Source: Syngnathus acus
Lineage: Eukaryota > Chordata > Actinopteri > Syngnathiformes > Syngnathidae
Assembly: GCF_901709675.1 (NCBI RefSeq)
Contig: NC_051102.1
Span: forward strand, 1,332,912-1,396,911
Reading direction: 5' to 3'
DNA length: 64,000 bases
A program made the translations under genes and the position numbers. Shown here piece by piece: positions 42,443 through 60,036 of the stretch. Below the pieces are notes generated by a model, which ran no database searches, was not told where the DNA came from, and saw only the letters and a list, made by a program, of their open reading frames with translations. Within the stretch, counting starts at the first letter, position 1; every line of letters begins with the position of its first letter.

Positions 42443-43389
42443 GTTGTCGGCAACAGTCTGCACATGCGCATGCTTATGCGCAGTTGCAGCCTCCGGGGGT
42501 TTGTTTGTCTGCCACCTTGTGGACAATATCTGTCACATCACTGGTTCACAAAATCCAACTTTTTGGTACTTCAACGTTACAATATACATCACAATAGAAA
42601 ACATTGAGTTTTACTATCGAACTTTGGGTGACGATTGGCTTATGTATTATTTAAGCTGAACGATTTAAAAGTTTCCAATTTTGAATTTAGCCACTGATAA
42701 CAATAATGGACTATTAACACACAGACAAAAATTATGTCTTGAGCCATTAGCTTCTTGAACTGACTTCTCTTGCATGCTATTTCCTGAGTCCAGTGTTGTT
42801 GCTGAAATATGCAAACTTCCTGGTGGAGCTTATCTGAAGTTAATATTTCTGTTTTAGTTTGAATTGCATCTGAATACAAAACTCAACACTATACAAAGTG
42901 CTTGTCCTACAAAAACGGGCACCTAATGAGTAGTAAAGAAATGATCACCCCCTGTTAAAAATTGACCAATTTTTGACTGTCAGCCAGCCCAGGGTGTAAG
43001 CTTAGATGGGCTGCACATCACTAGCCATCCAAATGATGGTGTGCACGTTAGTAGAATGGATAGGAAATGTTGGAAATAGTATGCAAAGGACAGTCTTCTT
43101 TTATTTACTCAAACCACAATTCACAGCAGCATAAGAGAAAATACTACAATACACAAAACAATTTAATTGGTGACAACCTATGAGAGGATGTAAACCATAT
43201 TTACATCAAGTGTGAATTATTTTTATTTTTTTTTAGAAAACCGCTCAACCAAATCATTGTGCAACAGTCACCATGCCCAATGCTATCATTACATATGCGC
43301 ATACATCAATCACCAGGGTGATTCTTTTTTGTTTCATAGGTTGTGTTTGTATATAAAGGAAACAAAGACACAGGAGGGCAAAGAGGAGT
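42443..43389. other. Interval between pnkd start and mcm6 stop
   Basis: Contains the pnkd upstream region and the mcm6 3' UTR (both minus strand). No repeat family or exon was recognised. Confidence 0.5.
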
Positions 43390-48933
<5,544 letters not shown>

Positions 48934-49034
48934 GCTGATATGATCCAAAACTAGTGTATAAAACTCGAAATATAAAACAATACAGCTGCCGTACTGACAA
49001 CCGCACTAAACGAGGTCCACACGACAGGGCACAG

Positions 49035-49120
49035 TTTCGCGCGAAAGGCGACGCCACGTGACATTTGGCGCGCCGCTTTCATCCAATCACAACTGGTATA
49101 CCAGTATTTGTAGCCAATCA
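49035..49120 (-). promoter_or_regulatory. mcm6 promoter with E2F sites and CCAAT boxes
   Basis: About 100 bp upstream of the mcm6 start lies a perfect palindromic E2F site TTTCGCGCGAAA (49035-49046). A second E2F-type site TTTGGCGC (49064-49071) follows, with CCAAT motifs at about 49083 and 49114. MCM genes are known E2F targets at the G1/S boundary, so cell-cycle regulation is likely. Confidence 0.75.
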
Positions 49121-50419
49121 AAAGTAATGCTCTTGAAATGCAGGAAGTCCGGTGGCCCACCGAAGTCCAGTGACGTTTAGGAAAAGACCATTTTGGCCAA
49201 ATGCTTTCGTTTGTGTGCTTTGATCTGCTTTAAAATAGTATGAAGTCTAGTCGGTTGTTTTTGGGACGCAAATGCACGTTCTTTTATTATTATTTTTTGT
49301 TTCAATACGGTTTACCTCCGTGCATTTGCAGTCAGAATTGTCCACGAGGGGGCAGTGTATGTTCCAAAAATAAATAACGATGGTTGACGTTCACGATGAC
49401 GTCAATTCGTGTTTGTACCATGAAATAGTATCAATTTATTCCAACACAATATTCTTATTTTGCAATGCTTCAAGTGTATGTCTAGTAAAAATAATCTTTA
49501 AAATACTATGTTTTATGTAGCCTCACGAGTATAAACATGATATTATGGTTAATATTGCATTTGTGGAATATGAATTGAAATGAAAAATAACAAAAAATAA
49601 TAAATAACACCTGATCAAACCCAGAAAACACAAGAGCCATGACAGTTGTTACCCGAGCCCTAAGACACTGAAAATTGCAGACCCAAAGGAATATAAAAGC
49701 CTTGTCCTACTTTTGTAAAATACATCTGAATGATTCCCAAGACTTTTGGGAGAATACTAAGAGAACAAAAATGTAACAAATTGTTATTTGCCTCCTCCTG
49801 TAGTGCTCAGAAAGTGACCAGAGGTCTATGCCACACCCATTCCTAATTTCCATATTTATAGCCCTCCTTAGGCTTCCAGACTTTAGCCCCCCCAACCCGA
49901 GTCCCCACAGCGACTTGAATCCTTTCTGCTCCAGATCAATTGTCCTCAATTTCGTCAACAATGGTAATACTTCCTATACAAACTGCTTTCAGCTGACTAT
50001 TTGTTTACAGTCCAAAAGTCAACAATGAACACAGGAACACCAGCATATGAAAACTGACCAATGTAGGCTTCATTCTTAGCACCGTCTGTGAGATTAAATG
50101 CTTTATTCTTTCATTCACTTCTGCCGCCATTCCCATATCCTTGCTACGTATATTTCCATCCTCACATGGCGGTCATTATGAACGCTGCCAGGAGGCAATT
50201 GGTTTCACCTGTCACATTGTATTAATCCACTAGGAACAAAGCAGGAAGTTGTTGCACGCCATTTGGATCGAGCCCTTCTCAGCCTCTTTATTTCTCTTTT
50301 TGTCTTGCTTGACCTCTGGTTTTCCCACGATTGTTCAGTCGCAGGAAACTCAAGACAAACCGCGTCTGACAAACTTGACCACCTGTCGGTTAACTCTTTG
50401 AAACAAAACACACACATAT

Positions 50420-50472
<53 letters not shown>

Positions 50473-51515
50473 CTTACATGACCCTTAAAATTCATATTCT
50501 CAAAGTCAGCATGAAAATCTTTCAAACTATGACTGGAAAACTAGTTTTGCTTGAATGAAAAAAATAATAATTTCAAGTCTGTGAAAGTATTGGAATTGTA
50601 TTGGAAATGTTTTAAAAGTCGCATTTAGACATGTTATTCTGATTACCACAGGCCAACATACTAAACTCAAATTCTATAAAATAAAATGAGACCTCATTGT
50701 TGCTTAAACATCTGTCCAAGTGTCGAAATATGAAACTCCTGAAAGTTCCTGAGAGGATGAAACAACAATAAACAGGATAAGTGCTGATGGCCTGTTAGTG
50801 GGGTCGCTGATTTCCCACATTATTAACAGATTTTGCAAGACAAAAAATATGATTATTTGGAAATAATTAGTTGAGAAGAAATTGTCCTTTCAAAATTAAT
50901 GTGGTGGGCTGGGATAATCAACTGCAATCCAATAAAAACAAATATAAAAACAAACACAGATAAAAACAAACACAGACATCTCATCTCCGCTCCAATACCG
51001 CCTTTAGTTTATTGCTTTAGTCTTTTTTTTCTCCCAAAACACATACATCCAATTTTTTTAACTTTATTTGCACTATACATTTAATTTAAACTCAACTCAG
51101 CAAGAAGACAATATGGAGAAAATTATATCTGGGTCACAATTTGTAAGTGTCTTTTTTTTTTTTTATTGCTTACATGTGTTTACAATATATTTGTACATGG
51201 CTGTGATTTAAACATCCTCTCATGTCTCCTCCATTTGACTTTATTGCCGCGCTTGGCGTTGTAGAGTGCAGTGCTGCTTGGTTGTTTGATTGTTTTAGCT
51301 GCTTGTTTTTCCTAAAATGAGTTGCAGGAAGTCTTTCCTGTTTTGAACACCCTATGAATAGAAAGGCTGGTGTATTGCTGTGTGAGAAAGAGAGGCCACA
51401 GGTTAAAGTCTAAATTTTCATCATTAATAGCAAACAGCAGTTGGACACACTGATCATTACAAGCACGAGGCAAAAACTCTTCTTTTTTTCCATGCAACCT
51501 GGCTTCCCCAAAACT
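49121..51515. other. Intergenic interval with no recognised gene
   Basis: Mostly AT-rich unique sequence. A CRE palindrome TGACGTCA is at 49397-49404 and a CA tract at 50421-50468. No coding exon with splice support was found. Confidence 0.5.
50421..50468. repeat. (CA)n microsatellite
   Basis: CA dinucleotide run. Confidence 0.95.
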
Positions 51516-52283
51516 TCACCCATCAGTCTTCAAACTCTCATCTTGATCTTCATCCTTTTCTTTGGTCCAGGAAGCGGAGCACAGTAAACTTCCAGCTTCT
51601 GTTTCGTTCACTTCCATGTGGAAGTGGTGATGTGGGGAGCACTCAAAGTGTGTGTGATTGTGTGATGCTGTATTCCCATGAGCACTAAGTAGAATACCAG
51701 ATGAATCCAATATTTGCCGGCAAGGGAGATGCATGTTCAAGTGTTGACCTGTAGACCAACGCCAGCCATATGCTTTCAGAACCAGCTGGAACAACGTTAC
51801 TAAATAAGTTATACAGATTCATGGGGACAAAAAAATGTTAGTTTGCAAAACAAAGCAAGCAAGTTGTTTGCTCCAAAACAATTTGCTGGGTTGTTTTTAT
51901 TTACATTTGTTGTCTTTAAGTTACAAGCGTCAATTAGTCCTCTATACGTTTATTGCTTTGTTGAAAAAGACAAATTTCACATTATCAAATATTTTATCTA
52001 AATTTGATCGGTTTGTTGCCTTAAAATTTTAAGATCACCTACTTTTTTTATTTTAGAGGGTTTTTTTCTCATTTGATATCCTACAACCTTAGTCTTAAAA
52101 GGAAACGCCAACTCTTGACCCCTTGTTGCACCCCTTGCTCTGACATATAAAAAATTTGTTGATCATACTCACAAAAACATGTCCACACAGAGTATATTCT
52201 TCCACAGGCAGTTTCCACGGGAATTTGATTGTATCCATGCTTCGGATCAGTGGCTTCAAATGTTTGGATTCAGTTGGTTGATC
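51516..52283 (-). CDS. Two candidate 3' exons of an unrecognised gene
   Basis: The upstream exon 52283-52173 (37 codons) runs from a TTCAG acceptor to a TTT/GTGAGT donor. It joins in phase 0 to 51785-51516 (90 codons including stop), which follows a GTTCCAG acceptor. The joined peptide has a mixed, protein-like composition: a KFPWKLPVEEYTLCGHVF stretch, then KAYGWRWSTGQH, a His-rich HHHFHMEVNE patch, and an acidic tail. No signal peptide or membrane helix is visible. I do not recognise the family. Upstream exons were not found; an open frame at 52479-52294 on the same strand begins MKQGKAEITC, but it cannot be joined without an implausibly short intron. It may be the end of a real gene, a decayed copy or chance. 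Confidence 0.35.
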
Positions 52284-52664
52284 CTGAAGCAATTTTGTAC
52301 AAAGGTGCTGAGATTAAGCACACAACACACTGCCAACTGATTGCAGCAATTTTCCCATAAGAAACAGGGAAGCATAATCTCTTTGGCAGAACAAACTGGT
52401 GACTGGATTCATATGTGAAATTGATTGCGTTGACTCGTAGTGGGTAGTTACAGGTGATTTCTGCCTTGCCCTGTTTCATTTTAAGAATAACATCACATTT
52501 TGTCTTGTAGAAAATACTGGTGTAGGGGAGGCTATGTCAATAATGGTGTGGTTAACCTGACTGTAATCAGGTGGTTAAAATTTTCATTTTGTAATGTAAG
52601 ATAGGGCAAGATGGCAGAATAAGGAGGAGATAGGTGCTTGACTTGTTCACTTTATCCAACATTC

Positions 52665-52932
52665 ATTAAACCCTAGTTTTAAAAACCCTAGTTTGAAACC
52701 CTAGTTTGAAACCTTAACCCTAGTTTGAAACCGTGGTTTGAAGCCCTGACCCTTGTTTGAAACCCTAACCCTAGTTTTAAACCCTAGTTTAAACCCTAGC
52801 TTGAAACCCTAACCCTAGTTTGAAACCCTGGTTTGAAACCCTGACCCTAGTTTCAAACCATAGTTTGAAACCTTAACCCTAGTTTGAAACCCTAAACCTG
52901 GTTTGAAACCCTAACCCTAGTTTTAAACCCAG
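52665..52932. repeat. Minisatellite of CCCTAGTTTGAAA / CCCTAACCCTAG units
   Basis: About twenty imperfect repeats combine telomere-like CCCTAA with a TTTGAAA spacer. Confidence 0.9.
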
Positions 52933-53277
52933 ATTTTACATTGTGTGTTAATTATTATGTTTGAAGTTTGTAATGGGCTGCTTTAGCCAGGCTGTATATA
53001 TACATTATATTTTGCATTGATCACCTTCAAGACTGTAAGTGATGGTTGTTGACTCATGAGAAATACAGTATGATACATGACAAGAGAGACTTTTTTCTCC
53101 ATATTTATTATAAACCATTACAGTCCAGTGAAAGCACAGCAGCATTGACCCAACAAAAGACGCTATTTACAAGAGAATTGAGAGAAGACCGCCAGCGGAC
53201 TTGCTCCTTAAATTCTCAGATTATTTCTATTATTATTTCACGCACACTCACACACTTGGAGTCAGAATGAGCAAACA

Positions 53278-54626
53278 CTAGCTAGAGTGCAAACTGGACG
53301 ACTCAGACTCTGTGGTTGTGGAGGCCCCGTTGCGTCGTCTCGGTAAAACCTTCAAACTGGATGCTCTGCTCAGTGTCAAGGCTCTGCGGGCGGAGTTTTT
53401 GAAGCCTGCCCCCAGAAAGGCATAGAGCAGCGGGTTTAAGCAACAATGCGCAAATGCCAAGGGCTCAGCCACTGCCAACCACACACCCAGGAAGGCCTCC
53501 AGGTTGCAGCTGCGGGGCAGAACCTCCAAACGCAGCATGGCATCCACAGAGATGCCCGCTCCGTAGGGCAGCCAACACACAAAGAAGCAGAGCACCAGCG
53601 CGATGGTGGTCCTCACCGCTCGTCGTTTCTGCCTTTGACCCCCGAGAGGTCCCCGGGTCAGCCTGGTGACGATGACGCAGTAACACACCAGAAGCACCAG
53701 ACCTGGGATCACCAGACCCACGAGGACCAGCTGTAGGTGAAAAACGGCCACCCAGAGAGGAGCGTGTTCCGCCGGGTAAAATCTTTGGCACAGGGTGCTT
53801 CCCTCGCCTCCTTCTTGAGTTCGGGCGAATACCAAGTCGGGAATGGCCAGCAAACTGGCGGGCAACCACGCGCCTGCAGTCGCGGATGAACCCAACACTG
53901 ATTAGATACTCGGAGTGAAAGAGAATATATTGGACCGGCTATGGATGTGAAGAGAGACACTCACCCACATAGACCAATCTGTGCGCCAGCATCTGCCTCA
54001 GGCCACCCGTGTTGGTATCGGTGGCTCGGACCACCGCCAGGTAGCGGTCCAGACTGATGAAGGCCAGGATGAGCACGCTGCCGTACAGGTTGACCGTATA
54101 TATAACGTGCACGCCGACGCAGGTGGCTGCGCCAAAGCGCCAGTCGGCCAGCGCCGCGTCCACCGCCCAGAACGGAAGCGCCACAACAAAGAGGAGATCG
54201 GCAGCTGAGAGGTGCAATCGGTACCGGTCGGTAAGGCTGGATTTTGAGCTAAAGAAAAAAAAAAAAGCAGAGTGAACAACAAGTCTTGGATTTTGAAACT
54301 TTGACCAGACAAATGGTCCTGCTGGCTCACCTACGCTGGCAGCCCAAGACAAAGACCACCAGACCGTTTCCGGTGATGCCCAGCAGGAAGATGAGGGCAT
54401 AGACCACAGGTAAAAAGACCTGCTGAAAGTCAGAGGTCATCAGGTGCTCCACCTCGCAAGGCTCCTCCAGATCCACCCCAATATCACCAGAACCAGAGCC
54501 AGAACTGCTGTCATTGTATTCATAGTCAAAGAGGATGTGCTGGAGACAACAGTGATGATTAAACACACGAAGAATTGCTTTTGTCGCTTCAATTATTCAG
54601 ACAAAGCTTACCTCATAGTATGACAT
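53278..54626 (-). CDS. cxcr4: CXCR4 chemokine receptor, four coding exons, 367 aa
   Basis: Exons in gene order are 54626-54612 (MSYYE), 54539-54331, 54248-53965 and 53873-53278, totalling 368 codons; human CXCR4 is 352 aa. The extracellular N-terminus is acidic and Tyr-rich. It is followed by seven helices with CXCR4 hallmarks: [43 protein letters not shown], the DRY motif in [28 protein letters not shown] and a Ser-rich C-tail ending [10 protein letters not shown]. Cys residues for the N-terminus-TM7 and TM3-ECL2 bridges are present. It binds CXCL12 and guides cell migration. The intron after codon 5 matches the human position. Introns at 54249-54330 and 53874-53964 interrupt what is a single exon in human. 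Fish have cxcr4a and cxcr4b; I cannot tell which this is. Confidence 0.95.
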
Positions 54627-55487
54627 GTTGGACTCTCTTTTCTCTACGGAGTGAGGTTGGGACTCACGCGGACGAGTTTTATAGTTGTGGTGGTGCTCCT
54701 CCCTCAAGCACTCGAACCCATCTGTGTTCCTGCCCAAATGCTTTTTCCTGTTTTCGAGGTGTCAGGTGCTGATACTGCTTCTGTCACAGGATGCCGTCAT
54801 GCGTGTGCACGCAACTTGAATTGTTTTGGCCCGGAGACCCCGGCTTTGTGATAACCAAGGTCTATTGGCAATCGGAAAGAAGCTGGCAGGAGTACACACA
54901 ATGAGTGTGTACGTGCTTTCAGAGGAGCGGGAGCCATCTCTGCGTCACCGATGAAGACGATGAATCAGCACATCTTAGGAATTAATGTAAACTTTCCCAG
55001 GATTCCATTTTTCACAATTAAGGTCTCAAATGGAGTGATATTTTGCACATTTCTTTTCAAATATAGCTGTCTTTTTAAAATTCCGCAGACCAATTTCCTG
55101 CCTCAGCTCGGCTCAGCTGTGACTGTCCATCCTCTTCTCATAGACTAATCCTACAAACAAACAATAAACCAAGTCCCAAATCCAAAGCGTTACTCTTTCA
55201 AAAGAGTGCCAGTCTCTTATCTCAACCTTCCCTCCCTTCCTCCATGTTGACTAGTATCAGCCTAAAAAATCTCAGAAACAACATTACTGAGTAAACCTTG
55301 TTGACAGACACCTGCCACTGATTTTTGACAGGCTTAGGGTGGGACTGTTTTTTGTTTTTATTATTGTATTAACAGTCAATCCCCCTGTCAAAAAAAATTA
55401 TAAAAAGAATTTGAATAAAAAAATTCTGAAAATCTACATGCGATTTATTCTGATACCAGTAAAAAAAAAAAAATGAAAAAAATATTT
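54627..55487. other. Upstream flank of cxcr4
   Basis: Expected to contain the cxcr4 promoter. No clear TATA box or other recognisable feature was found. Confidence 0.4.
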
Positions 55488-56697
55488 ACCGTAATTTTCG
55501 GACTATAAATCGCGTTTTTTTTCATAGTTTGGGTGGGGGCTTATAATAAGGAGCGACTTGTTTTTTTTCAAAAATTAAAAAAAAAAAAAAAAAAAAGGGA
55601 AACCGCGATAAATGAACCGCGATGTAGCAAGGGATTACTGTAATTTGAATTTCAAGTGACGTCAGCAGCGCGACACGGCGTGGGGCGGCGGTTGTTTACA
55701 AAAAGGACAAAGATTGATCACGGGATGACGACGATGACGAAGGGCCCCACGTACTACCGGCATCATTAGCGGCTTTGTTTCTAAGTGACACGGAGGACGA
55801 AGAGTTTGAAGGATTTAAGGATTTGGAGTGACACAGGTTTGAAAAACTATTATGGCTTTTACGCACGCCCGGTCCTACTCTACGGAGCTCTCTTTCACCT
55901 CCGTGGATAGAAGTCGGGGGCCGGCGCTCGGCCAGGTGGCTGTCCGGGGACGGTGGATGGGGCTCGGTCATGGCTTTTACGCACGCCCGGTCCTATTCTA
56001 TGGATCTCTCTTCCACCTCCGTGGCTGGAAGTCCACGCCGCCACACGCCTGGAAGTTTGTTTTGTTAAATAAAGAGCCGTTTACCAAACCCACGTCTTTC
56101 CTTGTACTTTGTTAACGCTACAATGTAGTTATATACTAGATCTGTGGAATAACGACGAGGCTGACGTCAGGGCGCACGCGCGGCGTTGTTGACAAAGGAC
56201 GAGGAATTTGATCGATGGATTTAATGATTTAGAGTGCACAGATGGTTTGATAATATTATTGCTTATATAATAGTTATTTGATATCTAATTTTTTTATCGT
56301 TATATGGGACTGTGGAATATTTTGAAGTGCAAGCGCCGTCAGCGGCGAGCACCCATTGTTGACAAAGGACGATCGATGGATTTAATGAAATGGAGTGACA
56401 CAGATGGTTTTATAAATGTGTTATTTATATAATAGTTTTTTTTTTAATAACTCTGAATGTTACGTCAGGCCCGTTCTCAGCTCTTCATTTGTGTTTATAT
56501 CACGTTAGCATACCTATCGTTTAGCCTGTTGTTGCTCGTTCATGTCTGTTCCTGGTGTTGGATTTTGTCGAATAAATTTCTCCCCAAAATGCGACTTATG
56601 CTCCGGAGCGACATATATGTTTTTTTCACGTTATTGTGCATTTTATGGCTAATGCGACCTATATTCCGGAGTGACTTTTAGTCAGAAAATTACGGTA
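55488..56697. mobile_element. Composite TIR DNA element with internal repeats
   Basis: The ends TACCGTAATTTTCGGACT and AGTCAGAAAATTACGGTA are inverted. Internal direct repeats include a 118-bp step of TTTTACGCACGCCCGGTCC (55856 and 55974) and repeats of GACAAAGGACGA...GATGGATTTAATGA (about 56190 and 56358). A foreign TIR end (GAACCGCGATGTAGC...GGGATTACTG, to about 55630) of the type found at 29893-30956 sits inside the left part. It has no coding capacity that I recognise. Confidence 0.75.
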
Positions 56698-57142
56698 TTC
56701 CAAAAATATCTTACTTGGATGCTAGCGTTGTACAAATAATATTGCCACGGATGAGGACCTATGCCATGGATTAGGGCTAACCAATCCCTATCAAATATTT
56801 TTCAATAGTTTTACTCTATTGTTTATTCCACTGGTTAATTGAATAACATTTTATTTTGCATGAAAGTGTATTACAAAAAACAAAAACAACTAAAAAATAA
56901 AAAACGATTTCAAAAGGGTCAACAGTGATATTGTCTTGTTCTTCACTACAGTACCTGTCTTGTTTTTTCACTTAGCAAAGATGACAAATGAGGCTCAAAT
57001 TTAATTTATTTGGGAAGAAAAATATGCCATGGTAGTTTGAACTGCAAATGTTACGCTAAAACGAAATTCTTTGTCAACAACAGTAAACTTGTATTAGAGT
57101 GGCTTCCTCAACCAGCTTTATATATGTGAAAAGTCTCTATTA
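56698..57142. other. Interval below the unrecognised nuclear gene
   Basis: No repeat or exon recognised. Probably includes the 3' UTR of the gene at 57143-58650. Confidence 0.4.
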
Positions 57143-58650
57143 CTAGTTGTCTTTGAAAATCATGCTGCTGTTGCCACGTAACTGGGTAAGCAAGTGTTGG
57201 AATGACGATTTCGTCCTTGATGCTTTTGGCTTGGGCATGATGTCCCCGAGCTTGGTGCTTTCCAAGGTGGAATTAGTACAGGAAACGTTAGAGGTCACAC
57301 TAGAGTTGTCTTCATTTGTGCTTTCTTCACTGTGAAATCCCTCAACATTCAGACAAGATAACTGAAAAGCGCTCTTATCGTTGCAGTTGCTACTGTTGTC
57401 TGGCGGGGGGTGATACTTCTGCTTGGCCATTCGAGAACCCTGAGAATCATCTCTTTGCCTCTTCCTCAGGTTTCTCTTCCTCTGCTTTCTTTCTGCCACT
57501 TGGCGAGGCCGTCTGAGGTTCCTGACACACAAACACATCGCATTTTACAGAAAACAGGTTAATTCATTCATCTGTCTTTAATAAGAAATGAGTACTCTGA
57601 GTATTAAAGTATTACCTCTGAAGGAAAACATGCTGCCTCGAGCACAAGTTTTTATGGCCATCCTGCTTGTTCTGCTTTGCTTTTTTCTTGCCCTTCAACT
57701 GTGTGTGAACACGGAGCACGCTGTGGGAAATCCTCCTTAAAAACACAACAACAACAATATTGAGTGTTGTTATTTACACACTACTCATAGGCCACTTTCA
57801 GCTTTCCACCCAAAGTTTGACTTACCCTGAGTGAGGTAACCTTCTTGGCTTCCACTTTTTGAGCAGGAACCACTGATCGCATGTTAAGGAAGTGGGATCT
57901 GAAATACAAACCGCAACAAGTATAGAAAGCTTGCATCTTTATTGACAATGGACGCACAATATTTGATCGAGAGATGCATAACTAAGCATAAGTAAACTTG
58001 TAATGAGTCATACAGTGTTGGCCAAAAGGAATCTTTTGGGAAACTTACCATTATCCAAGAGTTTATCTTTAATGGGAGTTTTCAACCTCTTCGCCCTCTG
58101 GTAGAGCTTCCGACAGGATGGGCATAGGCCTGTTGGTGATCTTGTTTGTCTGGGAGTCATGACTTTCTGAGGGGAAGAAGCGGTACTAGAGCAGCACTGC
58201 GAATCTGAATCATTTAATCCTTGGTCAAACACCACTTTTACAGTACTATCCTTTTTGGGCTCTTCCTCAACATGACTGTTGATCAGATCAATGATGTCAC
58301 AGACGCTATCGTCCTTCTTATGAATGTTGCTGTCATCAAATTCCATATTTCTCCTCCTCCTGTTTGGCTGAATCCGGCGTCGGACAACATGTTCACTTAG
58401 CTTGGGACTTTTCTCAACCTTCTTCTTTGAAGCTGTTTTCAGCCTGGAAGAGTGTTTATTGCTCATCCTGACTCTCCAACTCAGGTTGCACACTGAAGAG
58501 CTGTAACCAAGTAAACATAAGTGTGTTATCGTCAGTGAAGCAACAGACAATATAGTTACTCATAATTTAGATCTCACCTTTGAAATAACCACTTGACTTG
58601 TCTTGATTTGCTGTATGATTCAAAGCAATCTGATTGATATTCGCTGCCAT
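57143..58650 (-). CDS. Unrecognised basic, Ser-rich protein, five exons, 362 aa
   Basis: Exons in gene order are 58650-58578, 58492-58049, 57898-57826, 57735-57616 and 57521-57143; phases agree and the sum is 363 codons. The start MAANINQ was chosen for its context (TTCAGATGGCAGCG) and because joining at 58492 keeps the frame; a second possible start is MSNKHSS at about 58466. The protein has clustered Lys/Arg stretches that look like nuclear localisation signals (RRRIQPNRRRR and the RKQRKRNLRKRQR type near the fourth/fifth exon). It also has an acidic DDSVCDIIDLINSH segment and a conserved-looking block with CPSCRKLY followed by TCDQWFLLKKWKPRRLP. The CxxC pair might bind zinc but no full finger is visible. 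I cannot name the family. The next gene upstream is the UGT on the other strand. Confidence 0.7.
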
Positions 58651-60036
58651 CTGAAGTTCTGTTAAATTGAGGACAGCTAAAACACTTTAACAAAGCCAAA
58701 TGGAGCCGTGAAGGTGGAATGTAAACAAACAGCTTATTCTGACATTTAAAACGGGATATTATCAAAGACTTGCGCCCCAGAAGACCAAGTCACATTTTTG
58801 TCCATCTCGGCTTATCTACTGCTGATTAAACATTTTAAAAGGTAGAAAGCTAAAGGCAAGAACCGTTCGCCCTGGCGAACCAAAAAGCAGCGTTCTACTT
58901 ACGACTGTGTTGGGGTTTTCGACATTATACTTTTACTGTGGAACCACGCGCGTGCTTCTTGGAATTATTTCACACAAAATTGACCGTTTGCTTGTCTTTC
59001 CTAAGAAATGCTCATTTTCCTTTTCAACCCCACTACTCAAACATTGGTCCTCTTGTCTTCTTTGTTTGCGCTACATCTAACTAATTTTACTAAACACTGC
59101 CCCCTTGCGGTACCTCCAGCTAAATTGTGTCGCACATAATTCAACAATTTGATGCATTTTAGTGGTAGAAAACAGACAAAAGTAGAAGTATACGGACTCA
59201 ATTCCTTAAGATAAAAAAAAAGTCCAGACATGAAATGAACTTATGAATATTGAATTAAGTAAAAAAAAAATTTGCATTTATGTTCTTTTAAGTTTTACAT
59301 ATATCTTAAAAAACACGGTATTCTAGTATTTATCAGAGCGAATAAAAGTGTATCCGACTTTAAAAATTAATGACAATTTCATTCTTGTAACACTGACGTA
59401 ATTTCCTAAACTATTTAATGTGCGACATGGACAATGAGCCAAGCCTCATTAGCGCATCACATTATACATACGCTGTTTCACTGGCATCTAGCGGTAAACT
59501 CGCACATTGCTGTTAGAATAGGCCTCTGGCACGTATTAGTTTCGTTTAGAAAACCGGTTTTGTTTTGCAAAATGGGAGTCGCTCCATGTTCAAGAGTTAT
59601 ATGCGCTTTCTACCGCAATTCTTAGAAATGGGCGAAAGTGAAAACGAAGGAGCGGCTGGTTTAATTATGTCGAGCAGACAAAAACCAATGTCCAAAAATG
59701 ACGTACAGAAAGTGGAGAAAAAGATAGCTGTTGTACACTGGATTGTCTCACACATTTGCACAAAGGGCGTACATGGACTTTAAGATGGACCTTAAGGATA
59801 TCGAGTAAATGCTCAAACGGCTTTCCATACACCTGATGTTTACGCCTTAGTTTTATAATACAGAATGCAGCAAGTAAATGATTGTGCCTTATCGAACAAC
59901 TCCCTCATCTCACAGGGAGGACTTTGAACACACCGAGGAATTTCAACAAGCCACGGGAAGCAGCCGCCTCAGAGAGAATTCCACTTTCCCTTTTTCCTTC
60001 AAGCTGTTTTTGCTGCCCAAAGAGGAAAAGACAACC
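58651..60036. other. Divergent upstream region between the unrecognised gene and the UGT
   Basis: No coding exon with splice support. An open frame with a Met at 59878 runs into the UGT exon, but the signal peptide and better start context are at 60037. Confidence 0.5.

Noticed and set aside
53278-54400. Several overlapping open frames on both strands within cxcr4
   Set aside because: They are frame shadows of the receptor exons.
59878-60036. Upstream Met (MIVPYRTT) as the UGT start
   Set aside because: It would hide the signal peptide; 60037 has a better context and a hydrophobic start.
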